NCBI GenBank assembly: GCA_027315205.1
Contig: DAHUYM010000004.1
Coordinates: forward strand, 40,814-104,813
Source: Leptospirillum sp.
GTDB lineage: Bacteria > Nitrospirota > Leptospirillia > Leptospirillales > Leptospirillaceae
DNA length: 64,000 nucleotides
Direction: 5' to 3'
This document shows positions 26,727 through 35,473 of this stretch, piece after piece. Each line of letters begins with the position of its first letter. Positions within the stretch are counted from its first letter, which is position 1. The notes beneath the pieces were generated by a model. The model saw only the letters and a list, made by a program, of their open reading frames with translations, made no database searches and had not been told where the DNA came from. Both the position numbers and the translations under genes were made by a program.

Positions 26727-28354
26727 GCAGTGTTTCCTTTCCTGAATTGGATTTCCTCCGACATGCCCCGGAATGCGGACAGCACGACCAGGAACAGGAG
26801 AGACGAGCGGAAGACCCATTCTCCATGCCGACGGTAAAATGTGGTTTTTCGCCCGATGGGGACGCGGACGACGGTGGCGCGTGGCTCGAAGAGGGGTGTC
26901 TCTCCCATGAGGGTTCCGTTCGGTTCCATGACCCCCGATACCCCGGTGTTCGCGACCCGGATCATTGGCACGCCGTTCTCTACGGCCCTGATAAGGGATT
27001 GCCGGAAAAGCTGGTAAGGCGCTTCCGTGCGTCCGAACCACGCGTCGTCGGAAAGGACCACGAAAACGTCGGGGTTCCTTCGGGCAATCGTTCTCATGAG
27101 AGACGGGTAAAGGGCTTCATAGCAGATGGCAGGACCTACCGTCAAGAATCCTTCGCCGTAAGGGACCCGGAACGTCCGGGTTTCCGTTCCGGAGACGAGA
27201 TCGCCCGTGATGCCCGTGATCGGTCTCAGCCATCCGAACAGAGCCGGTATGGGAATGTATTCTCCGAACGGTACGAGATGCCGTTTCCGATAGACGTCAC
27301 GCCCGGACTGGCCGGGAATGAGTGCCGTGGCGTCGTTCGAAAACCGGAGAGGATTCCGTCCCGCCACCCCGAGGGTTCCGGTGATGATCGGGACTGGAAG
27401 AGCCCGGATTTGCCGGAGCGTGTCGGCGAGATCCGGTCCCTGATATTCCGGCGGAACCGGAAGGGCAGTTTCGGGCCAGACCAGAAGGCGCGCCCCGTCC
27501 CGGACTGCTGAACGGCTGAGTGCAAGGTAGATTTCGAGGATATGGCGAAGAAAGGGCCGGGTCCATTTTTGATCCTGCGGGATGTTTCCCTGGATCATGC
27601 CGACCGAAACGGTGGGGTTGCCCATTGCTTCAGGACGGTCGAGGTGCCCGCCGACGCCCCAGAGGACCAGTTCCAGGACCAGACACAAAGGAGCCCACAA
27701 ACGGGGAGAGGACCATCCCCCTGGGGCTTTTTCCGCTCCCGACCCTGTCCGGCGACCGATGGCGAGAACCACCCAACCGTTTGCGAGCACCACAAGAAAT
27801 GTAAGCCCGGTCGTTCCAACCGTCGCTGAAAAAGTCAGGAACGGCGAATGTCCGAAGAGGAGCGACCCGACCGGGTTCCAGGGAAATCCCGTGAAAAGAA
27901 TCCCTTTCAACGTTTCGGCGACGGTCCACAGGGCGGCACCGGCCCAGGGAACGAGGAAAAAAGGAAGCTTCCGTTCGATGCGGGAAAGAAGCATCCAGAA
28001 GAAGGCCGGATAGAGCGCCATGTAAGACGCCAGGAGAGCTAGCCCCAGGAACGCGAGAGGGGGAGACAGGTGTCCATAGCGGACCATGGTTCGGTCCAGC
28101 CAGAAAAGTCCCGTCAGGTTGAAGGCAAGGCCGAACAGGAGTCCCGAGACGAACTCCTGCCGCATAGGTCGGGGCGGCAGGAGCCAGTAAGGAACGAAAA
28201 CGACGAAAGACAGCCACCAAAGACGGTCCGTGAGGGTGCCGTGGTTAAAGAGGGATCCCAGGACCAGTCCGCTCGCAAGGCCGACGGCCGATTTGCCGGT
28301 CCATGTGCCGGGCCCTATTTTTGTGCTCAGTTTCTTGACTATCCCCAGAGGCAT
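26723..28354 (-). CDS. lnt: Apolipoprotein N-acyltransferase
   Basis: Adds the third acyl chain to lipoproteins at the periplasmic face of the inner membrane. About seven hydrophobic helices precede a nitrilase-like domain whose triad is visible: Glu in LLVWPETALP, Lys in YRKRHLVPFGEYIP, and Cys in AICYEALYPSL. The start is taken at ATG 28354 after AGGAGA, giving 543 residues; the frame extends to 28492. It overlaps prfB by four bases. Fits an organism with lipoproteins, several of which are in this window. Confidence 0.93.
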   Translation of the reverse strand: MPLGIVKKLSTKIGPGTWTGKSAVGLASGLVLGSLFNHGTLTDRLWWLSFVVFVPYWLLPPRPMRQEFVSGLLFGLAFNLTGLFWLDRTMVRYGHLSPPLAFLGLALLASYMALYPAFFWMLLSRIERKLPFFLVPWAGAALWTVAETLKGILFTGFPWNPVGSLLFGHSPFLTFSATVGTTGLTFLVVLANGWVVLAIGRRTGSGAEKAPGGWSSPRLWAPLCLVLELVLWGVGGHLDRPEAMGNPTVSVGMIQGNIPQDQKWTRPFLRHILEIYLALSRSAVRDGARLLVWPETALPVPPEYQGPDLADTLRQIRALPVPIITGTLGVAGRNPLRFSNDATALIPGQSGRDVYRKRHLVPFGEYIPIPALFGWLRPITGITGDLVSGTETRTFRVPYGEGFLTVGPAICYEALYPSLMRTIARRNPDVFVVLSDDAWFGRTEAPYQLFRQSLIRAVENGVPMIRVANTGVSGVMEPNGTLMGETPLFEPRATVVRVPIGRKTTFYRRHGEWVFRSSLLFLVVLSAFRGMSEEIQFRKGNTA

Positions 28355-28530
28355 TCTCTCCTGTGACGGCGGGTAGCCCCGTTGGGAGGATCCCTCGCCG
28401 GATACCCGGTGATTTTCAGCCGAAGCGTGTGTATCATAACGGGAATCGGGGCGAAAGAGAAAGAACCTTCTGCGAGTTTTCGAGCCGTGCATTAAGGGTC
28501 ATGGCCTGTCTGGACAGATCGGGGGGACTG

Positions 28531-29064
28531 ATGAGGCAAACGACGTGCGAGAGGGGTTGGGGCCGGTTCGGGACGAGGGTCCTGGCGGGGGTGACGGTCT
28601 TCGTGTTTTTGGTCTCCTTCGTCGTTTCCGGTCCGGGGAGAGTCCGCGCCTCTGAGATCGAGACACTCCAGAGCAGCGTGATTTCGACCGACCTGTTCCT
28701 GAACTGGCTTCCGTCGCAGAAGTCGTCCCTCAAGCTTTCGTCGGACCAGGTCAAGGAGCTTCGGGATATCCAGGTCGATTTCCGGTTGCGAAGCCAGGAC
28801 CTGGGAAAGGAGATCGGGGTACTCGCGACCCGGCTTGCAACCTGGGTCAGCAAGTATCCCATCCCCCTCGAAAAGGTGCGTCCGAAAATCCGCCGGCTGT
28901 CGGAACTCCGGAGCGAACTGACGTACAGTGCGATACGCTCCCTGGCCCGGGTTCAGGGAACGCTCAACCGGGATCAATGGGATGCGGCGCGCAGAATTTG
29001 GTCGACCCTCATCGCGGAACACGCCGTTCCAGGTGCGTCCCGGGGATCCGGTTCGGCACACTGA
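28531..29064 (+). CDS. Spy/CpxP-like periplasmic protein
   Basis: The 177-residue product starts with a signal peptide (VLAGVTVFVFLVSFVVSG, cleavage near VRAS) followed by an all-helical, charged domain. The segment LSSDQVKELRDIQVDFRLRSQDL resembles the LTxxQ region of Spy/CpxP envelope-stress chaperones, and LNRDQWDAARRIW could be the second such motif. The assignment is by pattern only. ATG 28531 has GGGGGA upstream. It is divergent from lnt and convergent with the next gene. Confidence 0.7.
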   Translation: MRQTTCERGWGRFGTRVLAGVTVFVFLVSFVVSGPGRVRASEIETLQSSVISTDLFLNWLPSQKSSLKLSSDQVKELRDIQVDFRLRSQDLGKEIGVLATRLATWVSKYPIPLEKVRPKIRRLSELRSELTYSAIRSLARVQGTLNRDQWDAARRIWSTLIAEHAVPGASRGSGSAH

Positions 29065-29087
29065 TCCCGGCCTTCCTCCCTCTCGGA

Positions 29088-29552
29088 TCAGGGAAGGTGC
29101 GTCAGGTTGTATCCGCCTCCTTGTCCCTGAATCCACCAGTTTCCTGGCCAAAGCCCTCCCGGGACGCCTCCCGCCGTCGTTGTACTGAAAGCCGGCTGTG
29201 GGACGTTTGCCCGGGAAAGATGACCGTTCGTCCCTCCAAAGAGATGGTCGAGCAAGTACCCAAGCGTTCCTTCGGACATCAGCTGGGAAGCCGGGCTGGC
29301 CGGTCCCCCAAGAGGCTCAAGGCCAAGGGGTCCCCGGGACATGTCCACGTCAGCCTTAGGTGACGCAGTGGGCGAAAGGGGTTTCTGGAAGTCGGGACTG
29401 TTCTGCGTGTCCTGGGATGGGGCGGCGAGTGTCGAGGACGGGGTGTTCTGTCCGCCTCCAAAATTGAACGAGCAGTCCCCGAGAGCCAGGAGGCCTGCCA
29501 TCCCTGTCAGGACCACGAATGATCGGAGCGAACGTCGGTTCCAAGGGTTCAC
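29088..29552 (-). CDS. Secreted low-complexity protein, possible lipoprotein
   Basis: The 154-residue protein has a signal peptide with GMAGLLALGDC; the Asp before Cys is unusual for a lipobox, so lipidation is doubtful. The mature part is rich in Gly, Pro, Ser and Thr, with FNFGGGQNTPSS and a Gly/Trp-rich C terminus. No family is recognised. GTG start with AAAGGG eight bases upstream. It lies head to head with the DNA ligase gene. Confidence 0.62.
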   Translation of the reverse strand: MNPWNRRSLRSFVVLTGMAGLLALGDCSFNFGGGQNTPSSTLAAPSQDTQNSPDFQKPLSPTASPKADVDMSRGPLGLEPLGGPASPASQLMSEGTLGYLLDHLFGGTNGHLSRANVPQPAFSTTTAGGVPGGLWPGNWWIQGQGGGYNLTHLP

Positions 29553-29619
29553 GGAAAGACCCTTTCTTCGGTTGAGAGGCCGGACTTTCCGGCAACGGAA
29601 GGCGCGTTAGATGAAGGGA

Positions 29620-29650
29620 GGGAAAGCGGCTTTAGCCGTTCCCCTTTTTT
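29620..29650 (+). terminator. Terminator-like hairpin between the secreted protein and ligase genes
   Basis: GGGAA and CGGCT pair with AGCCG and TTCCC around a small loop with a two-base bulge, followed by CC and six T. No plus-strand gene ends just upstream, so its role (attenuator of the ligase transcript, or chance) is unclear. Confidence 0.35.
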
Positions 29651-29733
29651 CCGTAGTCCCTCTATTCTATACCCTTTTTGTCGGGAACAAAACGTATTGA
29701 CGAGTGCGTCTCTTGCGCGGAGGAGCAAAGACC

Positions 29734-31566
29734 TTGCCGGTATCGATCGATCGGGTTTCGGAGTATTTAGATCGACTTGAAGCCACGGCCGGAAGGCTGG
29801 AGATGGCTCGGATCCTGGGGGAACTCCTGGCCGAGCTGGATTCGGACGAGATCGAACCCGCCGTCTATATGGTCCAGGGCCAACTCGCCCCTCCTTTTCG
29901 GGGAGGCGAAATGGGCATGTCCACCAAGCTCGTCCTGCGCGCGATCGAACGCGCCCTCGAAGGGACGCGGGAAAAACCCGATACGCCGCTGCCCGAGCTC
30001 CTGGCCCGTGAGGGAGACCCAGGAACGCTCGCAGAACGTGTCTTCTCCCACCACAAGACATCCCACATCGATTTTGCGACCGTTTTTTCCGGTCTCAGGG
30101 CTCTCTCGGAGCTCGAAGGTCAGGGATCCCAAGACGACAAGATAGAAGCTCTTGCCGACCTATTCCGTTCTCTGTCCCCGCTTTCGTCCCGATTCGTGGC
30201 CCGATTCGTCGTCGGGCGCCTTCGCCTGGGGGTCGGTGACGCCACCCTGGTCGATGCAATGTCACGGCTGATCGGTACGAAAATCGCCAAGACAGAAATC
30301 GAAAAAGCCTACAATCTCTGTTCGGATCTCGGTCTTGTGGCGCGGATCCTGAAACAAGACGGGGTCGAAGGTCTTTCCGGACTCAAGCCCCGCCCCGGGT
30401 TCCCGATCCGGATGGCCTTGTGCGAACGACTGTCGTCCGGCGGAGAAATCTTCGAAAAAATCGGCCGTTGCGCGGTCGAAAGCAAATACGACGGATTCCG
30501 TTGCCAGGTTCATTGCTCGGAAGGAAAAATCCAGGTTTTTTCACGAAACCTCGAAGAGACGACGGCGATGTTTCCCGAAATCGTCGAGGCGGCAGGATCT
30601 CTCTTCGGGAACCGTTCCGCCATCTTCGAAGGGGAAGCCCTTGGGTATAATGCGAAGACCGGAGGATTTTTCCCGTTCCAGGTGACTATCACCCGGAAGC
30701 GCAAGCACAACGTTCTCGAAAAATCCCAAGAAATCCCGCTGAAGGCGCTGATTTTCGATCTCCTGTACCTGGACGGGGAGAGTTGGTTGTCCCGGCCCTT
30801 CGAAGAAAGGCGGAAGAAGCTCGAGTCCCTTTTTCCCTCGCATCATTTCGCCGTTGAAGAGCGCGAGAACGCGCCGCGCGGCGTGTTCGGGACGTCCCGT
30901 CTTATAATGGCCGATCATCCGTCCGTTATCGACGAGTTTTTCGACGAGGTTGTCGAGGAGGGCTTCGAAGGCATCATCGCCAAGCGTCTTCCGGGGGTCT
31001 ATACAGCCGGTTCCAGGAACTTCAACTGGATCAAGCTCAAGAGAAGTTACCGGGAGGGGTTGTCCGACACGCTCGACCTCGCCCTGATCGGGTATTATCG
31101 TGGTAAGGGGCAAAGGACACGACTGGGAATCGGTGCGGTTCTGGCCGCGGCGTACGATGCGGAGCGGGATGTGTTCGTTTCCATCGCCCGGATCGGTTCC
31201 GGGCTGACCGAGGAAAACTGGGTGGCCCTCCGGGAGATGCTCGAAGAAATCCGGGCGGACGCACCTCCCCCCAATGTGTCGAGCGGAGTCGAACCGGATT
31301 TCTGGGTTCTTCCGCGTTTCGTCGTGACGGTGCGTGCGGACGAGATCACCCGATCTCCGACCCATGCGTGCGGAAAAACCGAAACCGAGGAAGGATACGC
31401 TCTCAGGTTCCCCCGGATGGTCTCCATGGTCCGCGCCGACAAGAGGCCCGCAGATGCGACGACTGTCGCGGAGATCCGGGGCCTTTACAAGCAGCAGAGG
31501 GAAGCCACTTCGGGTGGAGGGAAAACCCTTAAATCGAAACGGACATCGGACAGGCCGGAGGAATGA
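29734..31566 (+). CDS. ATP-dependent DNA ligase, archaeal/eukaryal-type architecture
   Basis: Seals DNA nicks via a ligase-AMP intermediate. The 610-residue protein has an N-terminal DNA-binding domain (about 1-220), an adenylation domain with motif I ESKYDGFR (nucleophile Lys251), motif EGEAL, GFEGIIAKR, WIKLKRSY, and an OB-fold C domain. Length and lysine position match archaeal Lig1 rather than bacterial LigC/LigD. TTG 29734 preceded by GGAGGAG is preferred to GTG 29704. First gene of ligase-hsp20-lon-nth. Bacteria normally use NAD-dependent LigA for replication, so this is probably a repair enzyme. Confidence 0.9.
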   Translation: MPVSIDRVSEYLDRLEATAGRLEMARILGELLAELDSDEIEPAVYMVQGQLAPPFRGGEMGMSTKLVLRAIERALEGTREKPDTPLPELLAREGDPGTLAERVFSHHKTSHIDFATVFSGLRALSELEGQGSQDDKIEALADLFRSLSPLSSRFVARFVVGRLRLGVGDATLVDAMSRLIGTKIAKTEIEKAYNLCSDLGLVARILKQDGVEGLSGLKPRPGFPIRMALCERLSSGGEIFEKIGRCAVESKYDGFRCQVHCSEGKIQVFSRNLEETTAMFPEIVEAAGSLFGNRSAIFEGEALGYNAKTGGFFPFQVTITRKRKHNVLEKSQEIPLKALIFDLLYLDGESWLSRPFEERRKKLESLFPSHHFAVEERENAPRGVFGTSRLIMADHPSVIDEFFDEVVEEGFEGIIAKRLPGVYTAGSRNFNWIKLKRSYREGLSDTLDLALIGYYRGKGQRTRLGIGAVLAAAYDAERDVFVSIARIGSGLTEENWVALREMLEEIRADAPPPNVSSGVEPDFWVLPRFVVTVRADEITRSPTHACGKTETEEGYALRFPRMVSMVRADKRPADATTVAEIRGLYKQQREATSGGGKTLKSKRTSDRPEE

Positions 31567-31569
31567 TTT

Positions 31570-32019
31570 GTGAAACCCCATGACATCGATCATCTTTTTC
31601 TCCAGTTGGTAGGCGCCCTTTCCAAGGGAGTCCCCCCCGAAATCATCTTCCGGGCGTCGGGAGACGCACACTGGCAACCCATGACCGACATCTTCGAGAC
31701 CGAAACGGAACTGGTCATCAAGGTCGAACTGGCTGGCATGCGCAAGGAAGACATCTCCATCGGGGTCGACGGAAACCGGCTGTTCGTCCGGGGTCACCGG
31801 AAAGACGAGTGCAACACCTTCGAATCCCAGAAAAAGAGGAATTATATCCAGATGGAGATCAATTACGGCGAGTTCGAACGGGGCTTCATCCTTCCTGACG
31901 GCCTCGACACCCAGACAGTCCGGGCGGAGTTCCAGACGGGGTTCCTCCAGGTCTCGATCGGCAAACGGCCCGAGAAGCCGGTCATCAAAGTGCCGGTCAC
32001 CGAAGGGGGGAGACGGTAA
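31570..32019 (+). CDS. Hsp20 / alpha-crystallin small heat shock protein
   Basis: Holdase chaperone of 149 residues. The alpha-crystallin domain spans about residues 35-140 with VIKVELAGMRKEDISI, RLFVRGHRK, and FERGFILPDGLD. The C-terminal IxI-like anchor appears as VIKVPV. GTG start three bases after the ligase stop; lon starts two bases after its stop. Cytoplasmic, probably stress induced. Confidence 0.9.
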   Translation: MKPHDIDHLFLQLVGALSKGVPPEIIFRASGDAHWQPMTDIFETETELVIKVELAGMRKEDISIGVDGNRLFVRGHRKDECNTFESQKKRNYIQMEINYGEFERGFILPDGLDTQTVRAEFQTGFLQVSIGKRPEKPVIKVPVTEGGRR

Positions 32020-32021
32020 TC

Positions 32022-34475
32022 ATGGCCGACAACTCCATTCCGACTCCGGAGGAAGCGCCGATCGTCATTTTGCCCGAGGCGGTGGTCTTTCCCCACATTC
32101 TTACGTCTCTGGCGTTTCACGATGCGAAGGCCCTGGCGGCGATCGACGAAGCGATGAACCGGGATCCCAAGACTCTGGTGTGCGTCGCCGTTCGTCCGCA
32201 GGAGGTCTCTGAGAACGGGGAAGGGCTCCCGGTTCCCGAGGGGCCCCCGATGTCCGGGAGGATCTACAGGACCGGAACAATGGTTGTGATTCACAAGCTC
32301 CTCCGGATTCCGGCCGGCGGAGTGGCCATTATGGTCCAGGGGTACCGCCGGGTGAAGATCAAGGACATCCTGTCCGAGGACCCGATGTTCCGTGCACGGA
32401 TAGAGGCCGATCCCGAGAAGGAGGAAAAGAGCGAGACGGTCGAGGCCCTGATGAGAACCATCCTTGGGCAGGTGAAGAAACTCTCTTCCATGGCCCCCTA
32501 CCTTCCAGACGAATTCGAGACGATGGCGTTGAATATCGACAATCCCCATCATCTGACCTATCTGGTCGTGACGTTCTTGAAGGTGTCCATCCAAGAGCGG
32601 CAAAAACTCCTCGAGACCGACTCCGCCGAAGAAAAGCTGATGTCTCTGGCAAGCCTCCTCGAGCGGGAGATCGAGCTTCTCGAACTGGGCGGCAAGATCA
32701 AATCGAAGATCCAGGACGAGGTCCAGAAGAGCCAGCGGGATTTCTTCCTCCGGGAGCAGGTGAAGGCGATCCAGAAGGAGTTAGGTGCCGGGGCCGAAGG
32801 CGAGGAAGACATCGTCTTGTACCGTGAAAAAATCGCGGAAGCGGGATTCCCCCCGGACGTGCTCCGGGACGTGAACCGGGAACTGGACCGGCTTGTACGG
32901 CTCGGGAGCGGACAGTCCCAGGAGGCCGGGGTCATCCGGAGCTATCTCGACGTCGTGCTCGATCTTCCCTGGAACAAGGAGTCACCTGACCATTTCGACC
33001 TTGCACGGGCCAAACGGATCCTCGACGAAGACCATTACGACCTGGAGAAGATCAAGGAGCGCATCCTGGATGAACTGGCCATTCATTCCCGGGTCAAGGA
33101 CGGCGTCTACCGGGGCCCCGTCCTCTGTTTCATCGGCCCGCCGGGGGTCGGAAAAACCACTCTGGGGCAGTCCATCGCCCGAGCGATGGGCCGTGAGTTC
33201 ATCCGGGTCTCGCTGGGAGGCGTCCGGGACGAGGCAGAGATCCGCGGCCATCGCCGGACGTACGTCGGGGCCATGCCGGGCCGCATCATCCAGGGGATGC
33301 GCAAGGCCGGTACGAAGAATCCGGTGTTCATGCTCGACGAAATCGATAAAGTTGGGGGAGACTTCCGGGGGGATCCGGCATCGGCCCTTCTGGAAGTTCT
33401 GGATTTGGCGCAGAACAAAGATTACCGGGATCACTACCTCGATTTGCCTTTCGACCTGTCGAAGGTGCTTTTCATTACGACGGCCAACGTCTTCCAGACG
33501 ATCCCCCCGCCGCTCCTGGACCGGATGGAACTTATCCGGCTGGCGGGATACACGTGGGAGGAAAAGCGTCACATCGCCCGGCAGTACCTGATCCCTCGGG
33601 TGATGAAGGAACTCAGGCTCGAACCCGGGGAGTTCGAACTTACCGAAGGAGCGCTCTTCCGGCTGATACGTGAATTTACCCGGGAAGCGGGCGTCAGAAG
33701 CCTGGACCGGAAAATCGCGACCCTCCTCCGGAAGATCGTCCGAGCCCGGATCGACCAGAAGCGTTCCCGGAAAATCGTTGTTCACGACAAGGATCTCGAA
33801 CGCTACCTCGGGAACGAGTTCATGGAGCCGGAGAAGAGTCTGGAAGGTGCGGCACCCGGTGTCGTGACGGGTCTCGCCTGGACGCCGAACGGAGGCGACG
33901 TCCTCTTTATCGAGTCCGTCGCAATCCCTGGAAACAAGGGGTTCATCCTCACCGGCCAGCTGGGCGACGTCATGAAGGAATCGGCCCGTACCGCCCTTTC
34001 GTTCGTGCAGTCTCGCATCGACAGGCTGGGGATCCCGAAGGATTTCTTCGCCAGGAACGAGCTCCACATCCACGTTCCGGGTGGGGCGATCCCAAAGGAC
34101 GGACCGTCCGCAGGAATCACGATGACGACCGCGATCGCGTCGCTTGCGACCGCCCGGACCGTTCTCCCGTCGATTGCCATGACGGGAGAGATCGCGCTGT
34201 CCGGCCGAATCCTTCCGGTGGGAGGAATCAAGGAAAAGCTGATCGGGGCCCGGGAAGCCGGAATACGGGAAGTCTATATTCCCACGAAGAACGAGAAGGA
34301 TCTGGAAGAGATTCCCGCCGAGGTCCGAAAGGACCTCAAGGTCCATCTCGTCGACCACATGGACACGCTTCTCGAAACGTTCTTCCCGGCGGTCTCGCCG
34401 GCTCCGGTTTCGCGCGGTCGCTCGAAAGCGGGCAAAGGGTCTTCCCGCCGCGGGAAATCGTCGCGCAAGCCATGA
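32022..34475 (+). CDS. lon: ATP-dependent protease Lon
   Basis: Degrades misfolded and regulatory proteins. The 817 residues comprise an N-terminal LON domain (ILPEAVVFPHILTSL), coiled region, AAA module with Walker A GPPGVGKTTLG and Walker B VFMLDEIDK, and C-terminal serine protease with Ser in KDGPSAGITM (about 696) and Lys in VGGIKEKL (about 738). A Lys/Arg/Ser-rich tail ends the protein. Overlaps nth as ATGA. Directly follows hsp20, giving a proteostasis pair. Confidence 0.95.
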   Translation: MADNSIPTPEEAPIVILPEAVVFPHILTSLAFHDAKALAAIDEAMNRDPKTLVCVAVRPQEVSENGEGLPVPEGPPMSGRIYRTGTMVVIHKLLRIPAGGVAIMVQGYRRVKIKDILSEDPMFRARIEADPEKEEKSETVEALMRTILGQVKKLSSMAPYLPDEFETMALNIDNPHHLTYLVVTFLKVSIQERQKLLETDSAEEKLMSLASLLEREIELLELGGKIKSKIQDEVQKSQRDFFLREQVKAIQKELGAGAEGEEDIVLYREKIAEAGFPPDVLRDVNRELDRLVRLGSGQSQEAGVIRSYLDVVLDLPWNKESPDHFDLARAKRILDEDHYDLEKIKERILDELAIHSRVKDGVYRGPVLCFIGPPGVGKTTLGQSIARAMGREFIRVSLGGVRDEAEIRGHRRTYVGAMPGRIIQGMRKAGTKNPVFMLDEIDKVGGDFRGDPASALLEVLDLAQNKDYRDHYLDLPFDLSKVLFITTANVFQTIPPPLLDRMELIRLAGYTWEEKRHIARQYLIPRVMKELRLEPGEFELTEGALFRLIREFTREAGVRSLDRKIATLLRKIVRARIDQKRSRKIVVHDKDLERYLGNEFMEPEKSLEGAAPGVVTGLAWTPNGGDVLFIESVAIPGNKGFILTGQLGDVMKESARTALSFVQSRIDRLGIPKDFFARNELHIHVPGGAIPKDGPSAGITMTTAIASLATARTVLPSIAMTGEIALSGRILPVGGIKEKLIGAREAGIREVYIPTKNEKDLEEIPAEVRKDLKVHLVDHMDTLLETFFPAVSPAPVSRGRSKAGKGSSRRGKSSRKP

Positions 34476-35140
34476 TGAAGGGAATGCCACCCGGGCGGAA
34501 GCGGAACGTCTCTCCTCCCCGCTTGAAAGAGATCCTGTCGAGGCTTGCCAGTTCCATCCCCGTGCCCCGGATGGAACTCGATTTCCGAAACCCATTCGAG
34601 CTTCTTGTCGCGACCGTTCTGTCCGCCCAGTCGACCGACAGGACTGTGAATTCCGTCACGCCCGCCCTGTTCGGAGCGTTTCCGGATGTGCCCGCCCTGT
34701 CCAGGGCCCCGGTTTCCAAGATCGAGGAACTCATCCGCCCGACGGGATTTTTCCGGAGGAAGGCGGAACACCTGATCCGGCTTTCGGAGGCGATCCGGAC
34801 CCGGTTCGGAGGCGCTGTCCCCGACCGGATGGAGGACCTCGTCACCCTTCCGGGCGTCGGGAGAAAGACCGCGAGCGTCGTTCTGGCCCACGGTTTCGGT
34901 ATCCCGGCCATCCCGGTCGATACCCACGTGATTCGCGTGAGTCGCCGGCTCAATCTGACCCAGTCCGAGGATCCGGTCGTCATTGAAGACGACCTGAAAG
35001 CGGAGATGTCCCGGTCGTCCTGGATCGCGGGTTCGAGCCGGCTCCTCCTTCACGGGCGTTATGTCTGCCTTGCCCGGAAACCCCTCTGTCCAACCTGCGT
35101 TCTCGAAGACATATGCCCGTCGCGGTCGATTTTCCCCTGA
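34472..35140 (+). CDS. nth: Endonuclease III (DNA glycosylase/AP lyase)
   Basis: Removes oxidised pyrimidines and cuts AP sites. The 222-residue protein has helix-hairpin-helix LPGVGRKTA with catalytic Lys, catalytic Asp in IPVDTHVIRV, and a 4Fe-4S cluster motif C-x6-C-x2-C-x5-C (CLARKPLCPTCVLEDIC). It overlaps lon by four bases, so this repair enzyme is translationally coupled to the protease. Confidence 0.95.
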   Translation: MMKGMPPGRKRNVSPPRLKEILSRLASSIPVPRMELDFRNPFELLVATVLSAQSTDRTVNSVTPALFGAFPDVPALSRAPVSKIEELIRPTGFFRRKAEHLIRLSEAIRTRFGGAVPDRMEDLVTLPGVGRKTASVVLAHGFGIPAIPVDTHVIRVSRRLNLTQSEDPVVIEDDLKAEMSRSSWIAGSSRLLLHGRYVCLARKPLCPTCVLEDICPSRSIFP

Positions 35141-35197
35141 AGGGGTTTATAATGGAACGTGAAGGGGCGCGCGGGGATTCATTTCAAGGAGGTTCAC

Positions 35198-35404
35198 ATG
35201 CTGGTGACGAATGAAGGAAATCTGGACCGGGTGATCCGTGTGATTGTGGGATTGGCGCTGATCTCTCTTGTCTTCGTCGGACCGAAGACGGTGTGGGGAT
35301 GGATCGGCCTGTTGCCCCTCGTGACGGGTTTGTCCGGATGGTGCGGCCTTTACGCCATCCTGGGCTGGAGAACCTGTCCCCTGGAAAAAAGGGGGAGTGT
35401 CTGA
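35198..35404 (+). CDS. DUF2892 (YgaP-type) small membrane protein
   Basis: The 68-residue protein begins NEGNLDRVIRVIVG and ends with GLSGWCGLYAILGWRTCPL, the DUF2892 signature with two cysteines and two hydrophobic helices. The family is often associated with sulfur transfer or rhodanese domains, but function is unknown. AAGGAGG lies ahead of the ATG; a TATAAT at 35148 could be a -10 element, though its -35 is poor. Confidence 0.85.
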   Translation: MLVTNEGNLDRVIRVIVGLALISLVFVGPKTVWGWIGLLPLVTGLSGWCGLYAILGWRTCPLEKRGSV

Positions 35405-35473
35405 CAGACCTCGAAATCCCTTGACGTTCGGCTTTACGAACAAAACCCCGTGGGTCGCATCGAGCTGTCCGGA

